A stretch of 64,000 nucleotides of DNA from Pseudomonadota bacterium (GCA_023394965.1 JAEWZX010000042.1:297633-361632), one strand, 5' to 3'; positions 8,857 through 17,909 are shown, counted from the first letter of the stretch. Notes: generated from the sequence alone by a model not told the origin. A program made the numbers and translations.

Positions 8857-9426
8857 ATGGATATTCGCGTTTCCGGCCACCAGATCGACACAGGTGCTGC
8901 CCTGCAGGAGCATGTCGATGACCGATTGAACTCGATCGTCGACAAGTATTTCAATCGCGCAATTTCATCGCATGTCACATTCGGAAAGGGGCCTGGTGGT
9001 GCCTACACTTCCGACATTGTGACGCATGTCATGCAGGGGCTGATTCTCAAGGGTCATGCCGAAGCGCATGATGTTCATCAGGCATTCGATGCCGCCGCCG
9101 GCAAGATCGAAAAGCAGCTGCGCCGGTACAAGCGCAGAATCAAGGACCGACACGAACAGACTTCCCACGCGGTGCGTGAAGCGGAAGCTGCATATACCAT
9201 CCTGGCCGCGCCCGAACCGGACAATGACGAGGAAGTTACGTCAGACAGCCCGCCCATTGTTGCCGAAACCAAGGCGATGATCCCCGAATGCAGCGTTGCC
9301 GATGCGGTGATGCTGCTCGATCTACAGAATGCGAATGGCCTCCTGTTCAAGAATGCCGGTAGCGGGGTTCACAATATGGTCTATCGTCGGCACGACGGAT
9401 CCATTGGCTGGGTCGAACCGCGCTAA
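8857..9426 (+). CDS. hpf: Long-form ribosome hibernation promoting factor
   Basis: The 189-aa product has the N-terminal ribosome-binding domain (MDIRVSGHQIDTGAALQEHVDDRL to about residue 105) and the C-terminal dimerisation domain (KAMIPECSVADAVMLLDLQNANGLLF...DGSIGWVEPR), so it is the long form that pairs ribosomes into 100S particles. The ATG at 8857 is chosen over an upstream in-frame codon because AGGAGA lies 9 bases before it and homology begins there. Confidence 0.95.
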   Translation: MDIRVSGHQIDTGAALQEHVDDRLNSIVDKYFNRAISSHVTFGKGPGGAYTSDIVTHVMQGLILKGHAEAHDVHQAFDAAAGKIEKQLRRYKRRIKDRHEQTSHAVREAEAAYTILAAPEPDNDEEVTSDSPPIVAETKAMIPECSVADAVMLLDLQNANGLLFKNAGSGVHNMVYRRHDGSIGWVEPR

Positions 9427-9442
9427 GGGAGTATAAGTAGCA

Positions 9443-9907
9443 ATGACCGGGGCCGTATCCAGCGGGGCACAGCGCCATCACCGGGCGCTGGAAAGCCTCT
9501 ATGCTTCGGCGCCGGTCAACGCGCTGTTTTCCTCTCGTCTCGAAATTGTGGGTGAAGGTGCTGCACGTATCACCTTCGATGTGACCGAAGAGGTGTATCA
9601 TGCGGCTGGCGCCGCCCATGGCACGATCTATTTCAAAATGCTCGACGATGCCGGCTTCTATGCTGCAAACACATTTGTCACCGACCGCTTCTTGCTGACC
9701 ACTTCGTTCAATATTCACTTCACCAAACCCGTGCGCGAAGGCCAGGTGGTCGCCGAAGGCCGTTGGGTTAGCGGGCGCAAGAGGGTTTTTGTGGCCGAAT
9801 CCCGGCTTGTCGATGCAGAAGGGGAAGAAATTGGCCGTGGTACAGGTACCTTCATGCGCTCACGCATCCCGCTGTCGAGCCTGCCCGGCTATATGGCGGA
9901 CACTTGA
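9443..9907 (+). CDS. PaaI-family hotdog thioesterase
   Basis: A 154-aa hotdog-fold protein. Visible are HAAGAAHGTIYFKMLDDAGFYAAN, the family's central helix with the conserved H-G and D, followed by strands TTSFNIHFTKPVREGQVVAEGRWV. Such enzymes hydrolyse acyl- or aryl-CoA thioesters; the substrate cannot be told. It starts 16 bp after hpf behind GGGAG and is probably in the same transcript. Confidence 0.85.
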   Translation: MTGAVSSGAQRHHRALESLYASAPVNALFSSRLEIVGEGAARITFDVTEEVYHAAGAAHGTIYFKMLDDAGFYAANTFVTDRFLLTTSFNIHFTKPVREGQVVAEGRWVSGRKRVFVAESRLVDAEGEEIGRGTGTFMRSRIPLSSLPGYMADT

Positions 9908-9912
9908 TCCCC

Positions 9913-10251
9913 ATGTCTGACGCCCGTTTGCCTGCTCATCTGGAAGTGTCCGGCCTCATCCGCATGGTTGAAGCGGCAGGTGGCTTCGGGATGGTTATGC
10001 AAAGAGGGGAACAAGATGCCGGCGTCATTCTCGTGTTAACCACGCACAATGGCGGAAACACGCGGTTGTGGGAACGGATGCCGCAACTTGATGGCTCGCG
10101 AAGTTTTGTCTGTACACGCGAGCAAGACGATGAAAACAAAGATGATTTTGACAGCTACCTGTCGAAAAGACGGCGGTCCGACCCTGATTGCTGGATTGTG
10201 GAGCTGGATATCGAAAATGCGGAACGATTCATCGCAGCGGGCGTACATTAA
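9913..10251 (+). CDS. DUF1491 family protein
   Basis: A 112-aa protein that I recognise as DUF1491, a small cytoplasmic family of sphingomonads and relatives with no known function. Typical parts are LPAHLEVSGLIRMVEAAGGFGMVMQRGEQDAGVI near the start and DPDCWIVELDIENAERFIA at the end. The ATG at 9913 follows the thioesterase stop by five bases; a TTG at 9904 is the only earlier in-frame candidate. Confidence 0.8.
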   Translation: MSDARLPAHLEVSGLIRMVEAAGGFGMVMQRGEQDAGVILVLTTHNGGNTRLWERMPQLDGSRSFVCTREQDDENKDDFDSYLSKRRRSDPDCWIVELDIENAERFIAAGVH

Positions 10252-10252
10252 C

Positions 10253-10280
10253 TTGACTTGATTGCCATTGCGACTATTTG
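10253..10280 (+). promoter_or_regulatory. Candidate promoter for the SleB-type hydrolase
   Basis: TTGACT at 10253 and TATTTG at 10275 are separated by 16 bases, inside the 202-bp spacer before the hydrolase gene. The match is moderate and the leader would be about 170 bases. Confidence 0.35.
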
Positions 10281-10453
10281 GCCGCCCAACTTCGATGCGA
10301 AGGCGGCGTAGGACGGCAATGGGGTCGGCGCGCAAGCACGCAGACGGGGGGTGGCCGGCAGGCCAGCAAAAGGACCCGAATTCCAGGACGCAACCAACGC
10401 GCCATGGGTCCCGACCTGCGACAGACCGCCAACCGCTTAGTTGTCAGTGACAA

Positions 10454-11113
10454 ATGATTCGCAAGTCTACCGGTTTCACCGCGATTATCGCGGCGATTGC
10501 CCTTACAATTTTTGCCGGGGCCGAAGGTTCCGGTGCCAATGCCCAGGTTGCGGCACAAGCAACCGACCATACCGCTACAGAGGCACAGCTCACCGAAGAA
10601 GTCGTGCCCGTCTTCGTAGAGAAGGCCGTAGTGCAGGATCTTCCCGGTAAGGCGGAAGGTCATTCCGAAATTTCAACCGACGATGCACCCACGGCTGCCA
10701 GCCTGCGCGAGCTCGTCGCGACCATTCCTGCGGCCGACCAGCTTTCGGACGAGCTGCGGTGCCTTGCTGGCGCGGTATATTTCGAATCCCGCGGTGAACC
10801 GCTCGAAGGTCAGCTTGCTGTGGCCCAGGTGATCGTGAACCGCGCTGAGGATGCGCGTTTTCCCTCCAGCTATTGCGGCGTCGTTTACCAGCGGTCCCAG
10901 TTCTCTTTCGTAAAGGGCGGTCGCATGCCGAGCATTCGTACCAGTTCCGCTGCTTGGAAGCGTGCCGAGGCGATTGCCCGTATCGCCCACCGAGGCTTAT
11001 GGGATAGCAGAGCAGGCGAGGCTCTGTTCTTTCACGCGAATTATGTGCGTCCGAGCTGGAGCCATCGCAAAGTTGCGTTGGCAACGATCGATACGCACGT
11101 CTTCTATCGCTGA
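10454..11113 (+). CDS. SleB-type cell wall hydrolase (Hydrolase_2)
   Basis: A 219-aa exported enzyme. An N-terminal signal segment (MIRKSTGFTAIIAAIALTIFAG) precedes a low-complexity linker to about residue 90. The catalytic domain starts LRCLAGAVYFESRGEPLEGQLAVAQVIVNR with the conserved glutamate of SleB amidases/transglycosylases, and continues with CGVVYQRSQFSF and ALFFHANYVRPSW. It probably trims peptidoglycan in the periplasm. It stands alone and converges on xth. Confidence 0.88.
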   Translation: MIRKSTGFTAIIAAIALTIFAGAEGSGANAQVAAQATDHTATEAQLTEEVVPVFVEKAVVQDLPGKAEGHSEISTDDAPTAASLRELVATIPAADQLSDELRCLAGAVYFESRGEPLEGQLAVAQVIVNRAEDARFPSSYCGVVYQRSQFSFVKGGRMPSIRTSSAAWKRAEAIARIAHRGLWDSRAGEALFFHANYVRPSWSHRKVALATIDTHVFYR

Positions 11114-11168
11114 GTGCAGGCAACCACTCGAGAAACAGTTTAAAGAAGATGTGTTCGGGTGGCTCCGG

Positions 11169-11954
11169 TCAGTCGCGCAGGTCCACCCACACAGGGGTGT
11201 GGTCGCTGGCCTTTTCCCTGCCGCGATAAGCCTTGTCGACGCCTGCAGCGGTCATCCGGTCGGCAAGGTCGGGTGACAGAAGCAGGTGATCGATGCGGAA
11301 ACCGTGGTCACGCTGCCATGCCCCCGCTTGGTAGTCCCAGAAGGTCCACACGCCGCCGCGCGGATTGAGCGTGTCGATCGCATCGGTCCAGCCATCGGAG
11401 AGAAAGCGGGTGTAGGCATCACGCGATTCGGGTTGCATCAGCGCATCCTCGGCCATCGCTCTCACCGACCACACATCCTTGTCCTCTGGAATGACGTTGA
11501 AATCGCCCAGCACAATTGCCGGGACTTCTTCCTCCCAGAGCTCTTGCGTGCGTTCGCGCAGCTTTTCCATCCACGCGAGTTTGTAGTCGAATTTGGGGCC
11601 CGGGTGGGGATTGCCATTGGGTAGATAGAGATTGCAGATCCGCACGCCATTGACCTCGGCCTCGAGATAGCGGGCCTGTTCACCCTCCCCTTCCTTGGGG
11701 CCGTCGATACCCAAGCCCCGCTTTGTTTCCCGAGGCTCGATGCCATCCGCCAGGATCGCAACGCCGTTGAACCCCTTCTGGCCATGCCAGATCGCCTTAT
11801 AGCCGACGGATTCGAACTCATCCGCCGGGAAGCCTTCGTCCATGGTCTTGATTTCCTGCAGGCAGGCGACCGTCGGGCGAGTTTCTTCAAGCCATTCCTT
11901 GAGGCGTGGCAGACGGGCTTTGATCCCGTTGATGTTGAAGCTGGCAATACGCAT
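11169..11954 (-). CDS. xth: Exodeoxyribonuclease III / AP endonuclease
   Basis: The 261-aa protein is an ExoIII-family nuclease that cuts at abasic sites. It shows MRIASFNINGIKARLPRL with the metal-binding asparagine, the catalytic LQEIKTMD, the YLPNGNPHPG loop, ALVLGDFN-type IVLGDFNVIPEDKDV, and the C-terminal RIDHLLLSPDLAD plus SDHTPVWVDL. Length is normal. Confidence 0.96.
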   Translation of the reverse strand: MRIASFNINGIKARLPRLKEWLEETRPTVACLQEIKTMDEGFPADEFESVGYKAIWHGQKGFNGVAILADGIEPRETKRGLGIDGPKEGEGEQARYLEAEVNGVRICNLYLPNGNPHPGPKFDYKLAWMEKLRERTQELWEEEVPAIVLGDFNVIPEDKDVWSVRAMAEDALMQPESRDAYTRFLSDGWTDAIDTLNPRGGVWTFWDYQAGAWQRDHGFRIDHLLLSPDLADRMTAAGVDKAYRGREKASDHTPVWVDLRD

Positions 11955-11992
11955 GTCGAGGTTGATGCCCGAAACGCCGCCGATGGTCTAAT

Positions 11993-12322
11993 CTAAATGC
12001 CGAAGCTGGAACCGCAGCCGCAGCCTGCAGCCGCCTGCGGGTTTTCAACGCGAAACGCCGCCCCACCAAGCGATTCGACGTAATCGACCGTGCTTCCGGC
12101 CACCAGGTCGAGACTGATGGAATCAACCACCAGCTTCACCCCTGCATTCTCGCTGATCGAATCCTCGTCATCGGCCGCATCTGCAAGGCCAAACCGGTAC
12201 TGGAACCCGGAGCACCCACCCCCTTCGACGGACAGACGCAAAATTGCCGGCTTCGCCTGCTTTTCAGCAATGGCGGCAATACGGGCGGCAGCTGCGTCGG
12301 TGAGAGTGGGGGCCGTGGTCAT
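11993..12322 (-). CDS. erpA: A-type iron-sulfur carrier ErpA
   Basis: A 109-aa A-type carrier that hands Fe-S clusters to target enzymes. The three ligand cysteines are in GGGCSGFQY and the C-terminal CGCGSSFGI. The spacing and C-terminus fit ErpA more than the SufA at 40.3 kb. It is 38 bp upstream of xth on the same strand and may share a transcript with it; it lies away from the suf operon. Confidence 0.93.
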   Translation of the reverse strand: MTTAPTLTDAAAARIAAIAEKQAKPAILRLSVEGGGCSGFQYRFGLADAADDEDSISENAGVKLVVDSISLDLVAGSTVDYVESLGGAAFRVENPQAAAGCGCGSSFGI

Positions 12323-12353
12323 ATCGACAATGTAGGACCTCGCCGGTGCGGTC

Positions 12354-12785
12354 TCAAGCGGTTCGGATATATTCCCGCATGGCTTCGGCTTCGTGCTGGA
12401 TCTCGTCCAGTCGGGCCTTCACCAGATCCCCGATCGAAATGAAGCCGCACATCGTGTTGCCGTCGACAACCGGGAGGTGGCGAATGCGGCGGCGTGTCAT
12501 CAGGGCCAGCGCATCGAGAACCGTGGCCGACCGCTCCACAGTAATTGCGGGTGTGGTCATAACATCGCCCAGCGGGCGCGACAGACAGGCATCGCCTTCG
12601 TCGGCCAGACGGTAGATCACGTCGCGTTCGGAAAAGATGCCGACTATCTCGCCTTCGCTCATGACGGGAATGGCCCCGATCCGTTTGGACGCGAGCAATT
12701 TGATGGCATCCCGGACCAAGGTATCCACGCTTGAGGATATTATGTTCGAGCTTGCCCGTTCTTCGATCACCCGGCTGATTTTCAT
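12354..12785 (-). CDS. CBS-domain pair protein
   Basis: A 143-aa protein made of two CBS domains: residues about 10-65 (LVRDAIKLLASKRIGAIPVM...GIFSERDVIYRLA) and 75-130 (TVERSATVLDALALMTRRRIRHLPVV...GFISIGDLVKARL). Stand-alone pairs of this kind bind adenosine nucleotides, and their partners are usually unknown. The ATG at 12785 with GGGAGGAGAT upstream is preferred over a frame that extends to 12947 without conserved sequence. Confidence 0.88.
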   Translation of the reverse strand: MKISRVIEERASSNIISSSVDTLVRDAIKLLASKRIGAIPVMSEGEIVGIFSERDVIYRLADEGDACLSRPLGDVMTTPAITVERSATVLDALALMTRRRIRHLPVVDGNTMCGFISIGDLVKARLDEIQHEAEAMREYIRTA

Positions 12786-12898
12786 GCGACATCTCCTCCC
12801 TTGCGGCTGTCTGGAGAATGCCATTTCTCCTGCCGAAAAGCGAATCGCATGCGGGATTGCGTTGAATATTCGCTCCGCGGCGGCCATGTGAGCCCGTG

Positions 12899-13189
12899 AT
12901 GGTGCAGAAATCCCCTCTCGACGATCCGCAACAGGCCGCTTTTGCATGGGCCCGTTTTCGGCGAATCATGCGCTTCATGTTTCTGCTGACAGTGGGGATC
13001 GTCATCATCGCCCTTGCCCTGCTCTACAAGCACGGCAACGAAGAGATCTCGATCCACTATTACATCGCATCCGCCTTGGGGATCGGCTTCACCATGCTGC
13101 TGACCAGCGCACTGATGGGACTCGTTTTCCTGTCCTCGGGAACGGGACATGACGAATCGGTCGAAGACCGGTTGAAGGACGAAGATTAG
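12899..13189 (+). CDS. Small two-helix membrane protein
   Basis: A 96-aa protein with two clear membrane helices (FMFLLTVGIVIIALALLY near residues 26-43 and IASALGIGFTMLLTSALMG near 56-75) and an acidic C-terminal tail. I do not recognise a named family; it looks like a conserved hypothetical of sphingomonads. It is divergent from the CBS gene and its stop overlaps the ferredoxin stop by four bases. Confidence 0.65.
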   Translation: MVQKSPLDDPQQAAFAWARFRRIMRFMFLLTVGIVIIALALLYKHGNEEISIHYYIASALGIGFTMLLTSALMGLVFLSSGTGHDESVEDRLKDED

Positions 13190-13560
13190 TCAGCCGGTCG
13201 CAAGCGATATTCTTCGACCGGAACGCCGCCGATCAGATGCCGCTGGATGATCGCTTCGAGCACTTCGGGGTGGCAGGAATGGTACCATACGTTATCGGGC
13301 CATACGACGGCGATCGGGCCTGCCTCGCAGATCTGGAGACAGTCTGCCTTGGTGCGTTGAACTGTGCCGTCACGACCGACAAGGCCCAGTTCTTTCAGCC
13401 GTTTCTTCAGGTAATTCCACGCTTCCTTGCCTTCGTGGTGGCGGCAGCATTTCTGTTTTTCCGAAATACCGCACAGGAAGATCTGTCGCTGTGCAGTGGC
13501 GCCGCCGGTTTTGGCCAGCGCTTTTTCGGCCTTGCGCGTCGACTTGGAACTGGTAGTCAA
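13186..13560 (-). CDS. Thioredoxin-like [2Fe-2S] ferredoxin
   Basis: A 124-aa member of the (2Fe-2S) ferredoxin domain family. Ligand cysteines are in RQIFLCGISEKQKCC and ADCLQICEAGPIAVVWP. No ATG exists between the upstream popZ-like stop and the conserved start, so a TTG at 13560 (reading TTSSKSTRKAEKALAK) is proposed as start. It lies directly downstream of the DUF2497 gene. Its redox partner is not evident. Confidence 0.82.
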   Translation of the reverse strand: MTTSSKSTRKAEKALAKTGGATAQRQIFLCGISEKQKCCRHHEGKEAWNYLKKRLKELGLVGRDGTVQRTKADCLQICEAGPIAVVWPDNVWYHSCHPEVLEAIIQRHLIGGVPVEEYRLRPAD

Positions 13561-13576
13561 AATCAGTTCGAAATAT

Positions 13577-14053
13577 CTAGCTGCGCTTACCCGCAATTCG
13601 GGCAATCTCGGCTTTGACCAAATCTTCCACCATGCCGGGCAGATTGTCGTCCAGCCACTGTGCCAGCATTGGCCGCAACATCTCGCGAACCAAGCCTTCG
13701 AGCGATGTTTCGCCCGATCGTACGATCTGAGGTTGTCTGCCCGGCTTGGCCAGCATGGCCAGCGCGGCAAAGTTCTGGCGCATGGCGTCCCGGGTATCGC
13801 CGCGGGTCAGCGCATCGGCATCGGATTCAAGTTCGTCACTGTCCGCACTCGCATCGTCGAGCGCGACCTCTTCCGCCAGTTCCAGCACTTCATCCGGTTC
13901 ACGTTCATCGGATGATAGCGTGCTGTCTTCGGTCTGGGGCGTCGCTGCGCGACGCCGACGCTCAAGAATGGCACCTTCGCGATTATCGCGGGCGATAACC
14001 TTCTTGATGGAATCCAGAATTTCTTCGACCGAAGGTTCACCCGCTTGCTGCAT
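13577..14053 (-). CDS. DUF2497 / PopZ-like pole-organizing protein
   Basis: A 158-aa protein with the PopZ layout: an N-terminal helix (EPSVEEILDSIKKVIARDN), a long acidic proline/glutamate-rich linker (residues about 35-90) and a C-terminal helical module (SLEGLVREMLRPMLAQWLDDNLPGMVEDLVKAEIARI). In Caulobacter PopZ anchors the centromere complex at the cell pole through these modules. Whether this homologue does the same is inference from the family. Confidence 0.85.
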   Translation of the reverse strand: MQQAGEPSVEEILDSIKKVIARDNREGAILERRRRAATPQTEDSTLSSDEREPDEVLELAEEVALDDASADSDELESDADALTRGDTRDAMRQNFAALAMLAKPGRQPQIVRSGETSLEGLVREMLRPMLAQWLDDNLPGMVEDLVKAEIARIAGKRS

Positions 14054-14105
14054 TGTTACTCAGGCCCCAGTTGGCGAATCGGTACTTCCGATTCGATACA
14101 ACGCT

Positions 14106-15590
14106 TCAATAACCCGATTCGAGGCTGAATTCACCCTCGACCGGATAGCTGGCATCGGGGGCCGGTACGTCGACCGTCCGGGTTGCTTGCGGTACGGGAT
14201 CGGGATCGCGATCCCAGTCCCAGATCTTTCCGCGCACCCGTTCATAATTTGTGGCCGGGTCATACAACAGGCTCTCGCCCAGCAGATTGAGGTCCCGAGC
14301 TTCCGCCCGGCCCATCGCGGCAAGCAGCGAGAAACCAGCTACATAGGCGTTTCGGCGCGCCGTCACGAGCTGAACGCGGGCATTCAGCAGTTCCTGTTCG
14401 GCGTTCAGCACGTCGAGGATCTGACGGGTGCCGATGGAATTTTCCGCCTGAACACCTTCGAGGCTGAGCGATGCAGCATCGACTGCCACCTGGCTGCTTT
14501 CGATCACGGCGAGCGATGCCTTCCAGCTTGCCCAAGCCGCCCGGACCTGTGCGATCACATTGCGTTCGGTGGCAATCACCTGTTCCAGGGCTGCGGATTC
14601 ACGAGCCTGTGCCTGACGCTGGCGTGCCGCAGGCAGACCGCCCTGAAAAATCGGAATACTCAGGCGGACACCCGCATTGGACGAGGTTTCGGATTGCGAC
14701 ACGCCGGCGGCGCCACCACCCAGAGTGCCCAGATAATCGGTATAATTACCCCCGGCGAATACGGACACGCGCGGCAGCCGTCCCGATCCTGCCACGTCGG
14801 TGTCGAAACCAGCGGCCGTTGCGCGTTCTTTATCGGCAATGAGGTCGGGATTGTTTGTCAGTGCCACCTCGACTGCCGTATTCACATCGTCGGGCAAGCC
14901 TGGCAGCGGGGGTGGCGGCTGCAGATCATCGGGTGCTTCACCCACCAGCCGAATATAGGTTTCACGCGCATTGATCAGGTTCGACTGCGCGTTCTGCAGA
15001 TCGCTGCGGGCAAGCGCGAGGCGCGATTGAGACTGTGCCACATCGGTGCGGGTCAGATCGCCAATTTCGAACCGATCGCTGGTGGCGCGCAGATTGACGC
15101 CAAGGACATCCACCTGGTTCGCGGAAAGGGAAACGATCGCCTGATTGCGCAGAACATCCATATATGCGGCGACAACCTGGCTGAAGAGCGAGCTTTCGGT
15201 CGCCCGCAGATCGGCCTGTCCTGCCGAAACACGTTCCTTTGCAGCATTCATCGAATTCTTGATGGCGCCGCCGGAATAGATCGGGATTTCAATCGATGGG
15301 CCAATCTGGATCGCCCGGTCGGGAGAAATGACGCTGGTGCTGCTTTGCTTTACGAATTCGGTATAGGTGCCCGACACGCTGACATTCGGCAGCCCCTGGG
15401 CGCGCTGGATGGGCACTTCTTCGTCGGTTGCGCGCTGGCCTGCCCGTGCGGCGAGCAAAATCGGGTTGTTCTCATACGCCTTGGTAAGAGCTTCCTGCAG
15501 AGTGTCCGCTTGCGCAGGATTCGATATGGCAAGCGCCAGACCGCTCGCCCCGATACCAAGCAGTCTGCAAAACCCGGTTCGATTCATCAA
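14106..15590 (-). CDS. tolC: TolC-family outer membrane efflux protein
   Basis: A 494-aa outer membrane channel of the TolC/OEP family used by efflux pumps and type I secretion. A signal peptide ends near NPAQA; two OEP repeats follow, the first beginning TLQEALTKAYENNPILLAAR and the second near AVEVALTNNPDLIADKERA. The late ENSIGTRQILDVLNAEQELLNARVQLV is characteristic. Its start overlaps the pcm-like stop by four bases, an arrangement common in alphaproteobacteria. No inner-membrane pump genes are adjacent. Confidence 0.94.
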   Translation of the reverse strand: MMNRTGFCRLLGIGASGLALAISNPAQADTLQEALTKAYENNPILLAARAGQRATDEEVPIQRAQGLPNVSVSGTYTEFVKQSSTSVISPDRAIQIGPSIEIPIYSGGAIKNSMNAAKERVSAGQADLRATESSLFSQVVAAYMDVLRNQAIVSLSANQVDVLGVNLRATSDRFEIGDLTRTDVAQSQSRLALARSDLQNAQSNLINARETYIRLVGEAPDDLQPPPPLPGLPDDVNTAVEVALTNNPDLIADKERATAAGFDTDVAGSGRLPRVSVFAGGNYTDYLGTLGGGAAGVSQSETSSNAGVRLSIPIFQGGLPAARQRQAQARESAALEQVIATERNVIAQVRAAWASWKASLAVIESSQVAVDAASLSLEGVQAENSIGTRQILDVLNAEQELLNARVQLVTARRNAYVAGFSLLAAMGRAEARDLNLLGESLLYDPATNYERVRGKIWDWDRDPDPVPQATRTVDVPAPDASYPVEGEFSLESGY

Positions 15591-16183
15591 AAGCTCCAGC
15601 TTTGTGGCTTGTCGAAAGCCCCAAGTCGCGGAATTCCCATCTCGGCCAGGGGAATCAGGGCAAGTGCCTTTCCGGACTTGCGGCCTGTGGCAAGCCGCGT
15701 GACTCCGCGTTCGACCACGCCGGTCACAATACGCCCACCTTCGGCGACCAATTCGGTCAGGCCGACCGGCACGTGTTCAATGGCGCCATCAACCAGAACA
15801 AGTGTATAGTCGCCGCTTTTGTCGCCTTTGGCGGCTTGGTCCGGGGCAATTACGTCCACTGCAGCCGCAAGCGGGCCGACCAGCGCAGGAAGATATCCGC
15901 TTCCTGCATCGACCACGAGCACCCGGTCACCTGCGGTGGGATGGGCTTCCGCAAGCAGAGCGCCGTGAAACAGCGGGGCTGGCAGAAAGCCGCCGCCCTC
16001 GAGCCGAATGGCGCGATCCATATAAGCCGTTGCCTTGGCGCTTTCGGGCACGAAATCCTCGCGAGGAACGCTTTTCATGCGTTCGAGCACGAAAGCGTCG
16101 TTCACTCCGCTGGTACGCAACTGGCTATCGATCATAGCCTTGCGGGCGGCGGCATAGTCGGGGCGGGTCGTGGTCAATGTCAT
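15587..16183 (-). CDS. Protein-L-isoaspartate O-methyltransferase family protein
   Basis: A 198-aa protein with the PCMT family N-terminus (ARKAMIDSQLRTSGVNDAFVLERMKSVPREDFVPE) and the GGGFLPAPLF segment. The SAM-binding motif I reads LVVDAGSGYLPALV, whereas classical enzymes read EIGTGSGYQ, and the protein is short. It may be a divergent member with altered activity; the position directly upstream of tolC is typical for this variant. Confidence 0.8.
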   Translation of the reverse strand: MTLTTTRPDYAAARKAMIDSQLRTSGVNDAFVLERMKSVPREDFVPESAKATAYMDRAIRLEGGGFLPAPLFHGALLAEAHPTAGDRVLVVDAGSGYLPALVGPLAAAVDVIAPDQAAKGDKSGDYTLVLVDGAIEHVPVGLTELVAEGGRIVTGVVERGVTRLATGRKSGKALALIPLAEMGIPRLGAFDKPQSWSF

Positions 16184-16334
16184 GGTCGTTCCGCAAACTG
16201 TATTACATCAATAATACGCTCATGCAAGCTTGGGTTGCCTTAGGCGCAAGGTTGGTTTCGGCCAAGCGCTTTGACCGATGCCCGGTAACGCGCCTATCGG
16301 GGAGCGCAAATCTGCAACATGGGAATTTGCAGCG

Positions 16335-17861
16335 ATGAGCGACATGACCGTCATTACCGAAAATGATTTGATCGAGAGCGTCGCCGACGCTCTCCAGTAT
16401 ATCTCCTACTACCATCCGATGGACTACATCCGCGCGCTCGGCGAAGCCTATGAGGCGGAGAAGGGGCCGGCGGCCAAGGATGCGATAGCCCAGATCCTGA
16501 CCAACAGCCGCATGTGTGCAGAAGGGCATCGGCCGATCTGCCAGGATACCGGCATCGTCAACGTCTTCGTCAAATGGGGGACGAAGTGCCGTCTCGACAG
16601 CGAACGATCGTTGCAGGAAGTGGTCGATGAGGGCGTTCGCCGGGCTTACAACCATCCCGACAACAAGCTTCGTGCCTCCATCCTTGCCGATCCGGCTTTT
16701 ACCCGCCGCAACACGCGTGACAACACGCCCTCGGTACTGTCGGTAGAGATGATTCCCGGCAATACGGTGAGTATCGATGTGGCTGCCAAGGGCGGCGGCA
16801 GCGAAAACAAGTCCAAGTTCAAGATGATGAACCCCTCCGACAATATCGTCGACTGGGTGCTGGAACAGATACCCTCGATGGGCGCGGGCTGGTGTCCGCC
16901 GGGGATGCTCGGCATCGGTATTGGCGGCACGGCCGAACATTGTGTGAAGCTGGCCAAGCTGAGCCTGATGGATCCGATCGATATGGGCCAGCTCAAGCAG
17001 CGCGGTGCGCAGAGCGATATCGAACAGCTGCGCATCGATATCTTCGATGCGGTGAACGCAATGGGCGTCGGCGCGCAGGGACTGGGGGGGCTTTCCACCG
17101 TTCTCGACGTGAAGATTCTGGATGCCCCCTGTCACGCCGCCGGCAAGCCGGTGGCGATGATTCCCAATTGTGCAGCCACCCGCCATGCGCATTTCACGCT
17201 GGACGGTTCGGGGCCTGCCTATCTCGATCCACCCAAGCTTGACGAATATCCGCAGGTGACCTGGCGGCCCGATGCTGCTGCCAGGCGCGTCGATCTTGAT
17301 TCGCTGAGTGCCGAGGAGGTGGCCGACTGGCAGCATGGCGATCGTCTGCTGCTGTCCGGCAAGATGCTCACCGGGCGCGATGCCGCGCACAAGCGGATCA
17401 AGGACATGATCGATGCCGGCGAACAGTTGCCGGTCGATTTCAGGGGGCGCGCCATTTATTATGTCGGACCTGTCGATCCGGTGATGGGGGAAGTCGTCGG
17501 CCCGGCCGGTCCGACCACTGCCACCCGCATGGACAAGTTCACCGAAACCATGCTCGATCTCGGCCTGCTGGCCATGATAGGCAAGGCAGAACGCGGTCAC
17601 AATGCGGTCGAAGTGATCAGCAAATTCAAGGTGGCCTATCTCATGGCTACGGGCGGGGCGGCCTATCTCGTCAGCCGGGCCATCAAGGGCGCCAAAGTGG
17701 TGGCGTTCGAAGATCTCGGCATGGAAGCGATCTACGAATTCGAAGTAGAAGACATGCCGGTCACGGTCGCGGTCGATGCGGCTGGCAACAATGTGCACAC
17801 CCTGGCCCCTGCCGAATGGCGTCGCCGTATCGCTGAAGGGGAATTCGAGCCCGCCGAATAA
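16335..17861 (+). CDS. fumA: Fumarate hydratase class I (Fe-S)
   Basis: A 508-aa iron-sulfur fumarase interconverting fumarate and malate in the TCA cycle. The N-terminal catalytic region has RPICQDTGIVNVFVK with a cluster cysteine, WCPPGMLGIGIGGTAEH with a second, and the alpha-beta junction continues to the C-terminal domain with VGPAGPTTATRMD. The ATG at 16335 fits the family start and follows GGGAATTTGCAGCG; an upstream frame to 16278 is not conserved-looking. The cluster makes it a client of the Suf/ErpA machinery. Confidence 0.95.
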   Translation: MSDMTVITENDLIESVADALQYISYYHPMDYIRALGEAYEAEKGPAAKDAIAQILTNSRMCAEGHRPICQDTGIVNVFVKWGTKCRLDSERSLQEVVDEGVRRAYNHPDNKLRASILADPAFTRRNTRDNTPSVLSVEMIPGNTVSIDVAAKGGGSENKSKFKMMNPSDNIVDWVLEQIPSMGAGWCPPGMLGIGIGGTAEHCVKLAKLSLMDPIDMGQLKQRGAQSDIEQLRIDIFDAVNAMGVGAQGLGGLSTVLDVKILDAPCHAAGKPVAMIPNCAATRHAHFTLDGSGPAYLDPPKLDEYPQVTWRPDAAARRVDLDSLSAEEVADWQHGDRLLLSGKMLTGRDAAHKRIKDMIDAGEQLPVDFRGRAIYYVGPVDPVMGEVVGPAGPTTATRMDKFTETMLDLGLLAMIGKAERGHNAVEVISKFKVAYLMATGGAAYLVSRAIKGAKVVAFEDLGMEAIYEFEVEDMPVTVAVDAAGNNVHTLAPAEWRRRIAEGEFEPAE

Positions 17862-17909
17862 CAGGCGGCTCGACCAAAGGCACAGGCTGGTCGACAGCGG
17901 CGCTGGCAT

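Noticed and set aside
10252..10453. Small RNA or extra gene before the SleB-type gene
   Set aside because: The 62-codon frame at 10262 is arginine-rich with no ribosome site and there is no terminator; only a possible promoter is kept.
11114..11168. Possible terminator between the SleB-type gene and xth
   Set aside because: The best stem (CCACTCGA/TCGGGTGG) needs a wobble pair and a loop of more than 20 bases, with no T-run.
13746..15809. 687-codon open frame opposite popZ-like and tolC genes
   Set aside because: It crosses two well-supported genes on the other strand and reads as low-complexity serine and mixed sequence; an antisense shadow.
16203..17909. 568-codon open frame opposite fumarase
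   Set aside because: Histidine- and glycine-rich translation complementary to fumA; no domain and no ribosome site.
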